Assembly (NCBI RefSeq): GCF_038725785.1 | Contig: NZ_CP109796.1 | Span: 3,224,001-3,288,000 of the forward strand | From: Termitidicoccus mucosus | Lineage (GTDB): Bacteria > Verrucomicrobiota > Verrucomicrobiia > Opitutales > Opitutaceae | DNA: 64,000 nucleotides | Reading direction: 5' to 3' | In this document: piece by piece, positions 60,928 through 64,000 of the stretch | Numbering within the stretch: position 1 is the first letter of the stretch | How the letters are laid out: each line of letters opens with the position of its first letter | Made by a program: the position numbers and the translations under genes | Notes under the pieces: generated by a model | Databases searched by the model: none | What the model saw: only the letters and a program-made list of their open reading frames with translations | What the model was told of the DNA's origin: nothing

Positions 60928-63456
60928 ATGAAAAAAAACAGCCCAATTTCCATCGCCAACATCCTTCCCTCCGACTCTTCCGCGACCGCTCCGAAGGGCG
61001 CCCAGCTGCTGAACCGTTCCATCCCTGCGGATGCCCGCATGGTCGTAAAACGCGACGGTTCCCGCGCCCGCTTTGACCAGAACAAAATCACCCGCGCCAT
61101 CGCCCTCGCCTTCTACGACGTCCGCAACGACAACGCCCCCAATCCCTCCCGCGACGACTTCCTCGCCCAATACGGCCTCGACAACGACACCTTCATCGAA
61201 GCCGTGAAAATCGGCGAGGGCGTCTCGCAGATGCTCGAGCTCTACTACCGCGACGGCAAGCATCCCACCATCGAGCAGGTGCAGGACGCCACCGAAAAGG
61301 CCATCGCCGCCTCCGGCAACTGGGAGGTCGCCCGCTCCTACGTCCTCTACCGTATCCAGCACGCCACCACACGGCTGGCCAAATACGAGGAAAACGGCCT
61401 CGGCGACTACATCGCCATGGCCAAATACGCCCGCTACCGCCCCGAGCTCGGCCGCCGCGAGACCTTCCCCGAGGCCGTGGAACGCGTGCGCGACATGCAC
61501 AGCACCTTCTTTGCCAGCAAGCTCGACGCGAAAATCCCCGCCACGCTGCCCGCCGACATCGCCGGGCTCGCCGGCCCCGCCGCCGCGCAACTCACCGCCG
61601 CCCTCGGCGGCAAGACCCTCCACGACCTCATCCACCTCGTCTTCGACAAGGTCTCCTCCAAGGAAGTCCTCCCCTCCATGCGCTCCATGCAATTCGGCGG
61701 CGAGGCCATCCTGAAAAACCACAGCCGCATGTTCAATTGCAGCTTCGCCAACGTGGACCGCGTCGAGTTTTTCCGCGAATATTTCTACCTCCTCCTCAGC
61801 GGCTGCGGCGTCGGCTTCTCCGTCCAAAAACACCACGTCGCCCTCCTGCCCCCGCTGCCCGCCCGCGGCAACGAATACGACCTCCCCGTCTGGCACTACC
61901 ACATCGGCGACACCATCGAGGGCTGGTCCGACGCGCTCCACGCGCTCTTCATCTCCTTCTACGAGAGCAAAAAAATCGAGTTCGATTACTCGATCATCCG
62001 CGGACGCGGCATCGCCCTCAAGACCTCCGGCGGCAAGGCCCCCGGCCACCTCCCCCTCAAGCGCGCGCTCAATCAGGTCGAGGAAATCCTCAACCAAGCC
62101 TCCGGCCGCGCCCTCCGCCCGATCGAGGTTTACGACATCAACATGTTCGTGGCCAAGGCGGTCCTCGCCGGCGGCATCCGCCGCTCCGCCACCATCTGCC
62201 TCTTCTCCCCCGACGACGAGGAAATGATGAACGCCAAGACCGGCAACTGGTTCGAAAAATACCCCCAGCGCTCCGCCTCGAACAACTCCGCCGTCCTCGC
62301 CCGCGCCGAGAACAACCACGAAAACTTCAAGAAACTCTTCAAGGCCCAGAAGGAATTCGGCGAGCCCGGCTTCTTCTTCTGCGACCATCCCGACGCCGGC
62401 TGCAACCCCTGCGCCGAGATCAACCTCCTCCCCGTGGTGGACTGGGAGCTTTCCGGCGAGGAATACAGCAAGCTCCTCGCCTGGGGCTACAAGGGCGAGC
62501 TCCCCGGCATCAACCGGCTCTCCGGCTTCCAGATGTGCAATCTGACGACCATCAACGGCCGCGCCGCCGAGACCGAGGAAGCCTTCTACTCCGCCTGCAT
62601 CGCCGCCACCGCCATCGGCACGCTGCAAGCCGCCTACACCGACATGCCCTACCTCGGGCCCGTCACCCGCCTCATCAACGAGCACGACGCCCTCCTCGGC
62701 GTCTCCATCTGCGGGTTCATGGACAATCCCAACATCCTCTTCGACTCCGACATCCTCGCCCGCGGCGCCAGCCTCTGCCGCGCCACCAACCGCCTCGTCG
62801 CGCGCCTCATCGGCATCCGCCCCGCGGCCAAGCTCACCACCTGCAAGCCCGAGGGCACCGCCTCGCTCCTCCTCAACGCCGCCAGCGGCATCCACCCGCA
62901 CCACGCCCGCCATTACTTCCGCCGCGTGCAGGCCAACCGCAAGGAGCCCATCTACGCCTTCTTCAAGAGCATCAACCCGCAGATGGCCGAGGCATCCGTT
63001 TACAGCCCCGAGACCGACGACGTCATCAGCTTCCCCGTCGAGGCCGCGCCGCAGGCGATCCTCCGCAAGGACATCAACGCCGTCCAGTTCCTCCAGCTCG
63101 TCGCCCTCGTGCAGCACTCCTGGGTCATCCCCGGCGGCGACCCCGAGTCCCGCTCGCCCAACCTCCACCACAACGTCTCCAACACCTGCACCGTGCGCCA
63201 GGACGAGTGGAACGACGTGGCCGAATTCATTTGGGAGAACCGCGAATCCTTCACCGGCGTCTCGCTCCTGCAGGATGCGGGCGACAAAGTCTATCCGCAG
63301 GCCCCGCGCGAGGAGATCGTCACCGAGACCGACGTCGCCAAGTGGAACGCCCTCAAGCCGCGCCGCGTGGATTACACGAAGATGCGCGAGGCCACCGACG
63401 AGACGAACCTCAAGGACATCGTGGCCTGCGCCGGCGGCGCCTGCGAGATTGTCTGA
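60928..63456 (+). CDS. nrdJ: Class II (B12-dependent) ribonucleotide reductase
   Basis: An 842-residue reductase that makes deoxynucleotides with adenosylcobalamin, with or without oxygen. An N-terminal ATP-cone (RMVVKRDGSRARFDQNKITR) handles allosteric control. The active-site cysteines are visible: RMFNCSFANVDRVEFF and GFQMCNLTTINGRA for the redox pair, and AGCNPCAEINLLPV for the radical Cys and catalytic Glu. The C-terminus ends VACAGGACEIV, the Cys pair that re-reduces the enzyme. The SGCGVGFSVQ segment points to the monomeric triphosphate reductase branch. Start: ATG 60928 or, six codons earlier, 60910. Confidence 0.95.
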   Translation: MKKNSPISIANILPSDSSATAPKGAQLLNRSIPADARMVVKRDGSRARFDQNKITRAIALAFYDVRNDNAPNPSRDDFLAQYGLDNDTFIEAVKIGEGVSQMLELYYRDGKHPTIEQVQDATEKAIAASGNWEVARSYVLYRIQHATTRLAKYEENGLGDYIAMAKYARYRPELGRRETFPEAVERVRDMHSTFFASKLDAKIPATLPADIAGLAGPAAAQLTAALGGKTLHDLIHLVFDKVSSKEVLPSMRSMQFGGEAILKNHSRMFNCSFANVDRVEFFREYFYLLLSGCGVGFSVQKHHVALLPPLPARGNEYDLPVWHYHIGDTIEGWSDALHALFISFYESKKIEFDYSIIRGRGIALKTSGGKAPGHLPLKRALNQVEEILNQASGRALRPIEVYDINMFVAKAVLAGGIRRSATICLFSPDDEEMMNAKTGNWFEKYPQRSASNNSAVLARAENNHENFKKLFKAQKEFGEPGFFFCDHPDAGCNPCAEINLLPVVDWELSGEEYSKLLAWGYKGELPGINRLSGFQMCNLTTINGRAAETEEAFYSACIAATAIGTLQAAYTDMPYLGPVTRLINEHDALLGVSICGFMDNPNILFDSDILARGASLCRATNRLVARLIGIRPAAKLTTCKPEGTASLLLNAASGIHPHHARHYFRRVQANRKEPIYAFFKSINPQMAEASVYSPETDDVISFPVEAAPQAILRKDINAVQFLQLVALVQHSWVIPGGDPESRSPNLHHNVSNTCTVRQDEWNDVAEFIWENRESFTGVSLLQDAGDKVYPQAPREEIVTETDVAKWNALKPRRVDYTKMREATDETNLKDIVACAGGACEIV

Positions 63457-63493
63457 GCTTTCCCGGGAGCTGCAAACAACGACTCACCACCCG

Positions 63494-63527
63494 ACGCGCG
63501 GCCCAAAACGCCGCGCGTTTTTCTTTT
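63494..63527 (+). terminator. Intrinsic terminator of nrdJ
   Basis: Stem acgcgcggc/gccgcgcgt with a 7-nt loop, followed by a T-rich tract. Confidence 0.88.
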
Positions 63528-63603
63528 CGGTCACCCCGATGTCCGATGCCGGAATCCTGGTTTGCCACATGAGGGGGACGGCGGCAGCATTCATACTTCC
63601 GTG

Positions 63604-64000
63604 ATGCCTCGTCCGCAGCAAAAGACCTTTCGCCCCAGACTCGCGCCCCGGCTGGGAATGCTCCTTTTCAACGGGATCATGCTTGCCGCATGTGTATGTG
63701 TTGTCGTGTTTCTTGGCGTCCCGGACAAACCGTTCATGATGCTGGCTGCATTCCTCCTGCTTGGGTGGTCATGCAGGACCGCCGCCTCGGTGGTTGCCTG
63801 CCTTAGGCAAATCCACGTCACTCCGGAAGGCATCCGGAAAACGCCTCTGGGATTTCATCTCCGCTGGAAGGAAATCGCACGCTGGTCGGTTGAAAACGCC
63901 GGGGACTCCGCGAATTTTTACCCGCACAAAAAAACGCGCCCGAAAAAGATCTCCGCATCGGAGGCCGGCGTCCCCGGATTCGGAAGGTTCGTCGCCGAAG
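63604..64000 (+). CDS. Membrane protein, start only (cut by window end)
   Basis: 132 codons are visible and the frame is still open at the end of the window. After a basic N-terminus (MPRPQQKTFRPRLAPRLG) come two membrane segments (MLLFNGIMLAACVCVVVFLG and FMMLAAFLLLGW). They are followed by a cytosolic part (IHVTPEGIRKTPLGFHLRWK) whose pattern of an exposed turn and a W-x-E-I-like strand resembles bacterial PH domains. No function can be given. Confidence 0.75.
   Translation, partial: MPRPQQKTFRPRLAPRLGMLLFNGIMLAACVCVVVFLGVPDKPFMMLAAFLLLGWSCRTAASVVACLRQIHVTPEGIRKTPLGFHLRWKEIARWSVENAGDSANFYPHKKTRPKKISASEAGVPGFGRFVAE

Overview
The window reads as a high-GC chromosomal segment of a member of the Verrucomicrobia, most likely family Opitutaceae. 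This is an inference. It rests on three paralogous PEP-CTERM proteins ending in VPEPSTYGLIGA-type tails, a PPi-dependent phosphofructokinase, a B12-dependent class II ribonucleotide reductase, a large DUF4450 secreted protein, and intergenic spaces packed with several families of palindromic repeats. No rRNA, tRNA or CRISPR array was found.

Layout. 0.7-5.3 kb: secreted DUF4450 protein, Dps-like ferritin and ribosomal protein bS16, all on minus. 6.1-10 kb: cytoplasmic PAS histidine kinase and LuxR-type regulator, a small unknown protein and an oligopeptide-binding lipoprotein. 10.4-16.7 kb: MidA-like methyltransferase, S41 processing protease, TsaD, a pRiA4b ORF-3-like protein, a small unknown protein and PPi-phosphofructokinase. 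16.6-20 kb: a lower-GC accessory island bracketed by two copies of the 3' end of pfp. It holds a gene split by an IS630 element, a lipoprotein and a membrane protein. 20-36 kb: cupin, DUF1015, BON and DUF1653 proteins, homocysteine methyltransferase, a zeta-toxin-like kinase with a 50-residue partner, GlnRS, PurU, a dUTPase-like protein, a tryptophanase-family lyase, a DegP-type protease, a SET-domain protein, MetQ and MetI, and an RsmB-type methyltransferase. 36-42.8 kb: acyltransferase/acyl-ACP synthetase, a two-gene ATPase plus Toprim/DUF4276-like operon that looks like a defence module, a sigma-70 factor and a ketopantoate reductase. 43-47 kb: three PEP-CTERM/DUF4114-type surface proteins with a shared upstream motif. 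47.4-56.8 kb: FAH-family hydrolase, PlsY, an RND efflux adaptor, a broken RND pump, and a divergent OmpR-type regulator and sensor kinase; the kinase carries an internal tandem duplication. An RNA 2'-O-methyltransferase follows. 56.9-64 kb: a binding-protein/permease fusion and partner permease of a sugar-type ABC importer, class II ribonucleotide reductase, and the start of a membrane protein cut by the window end.

The most notable items are: the ATPase/Toprim-like pair (38577-40276); the island made by duplication of the pfp 3' end with only synonymous changes in the coding part; the conserved motif with fixed spacing about 107-114 bp upstream of each PEP-CTERM gene; a sensor kinase whose 488-nt tandem duplication is brought back into frame by a 2-nt deletion; the neighbouring RND pump that has lost its proton-relay region; and at least five repeat families, two of which have inserted inside, or at the start of, a reading frame.
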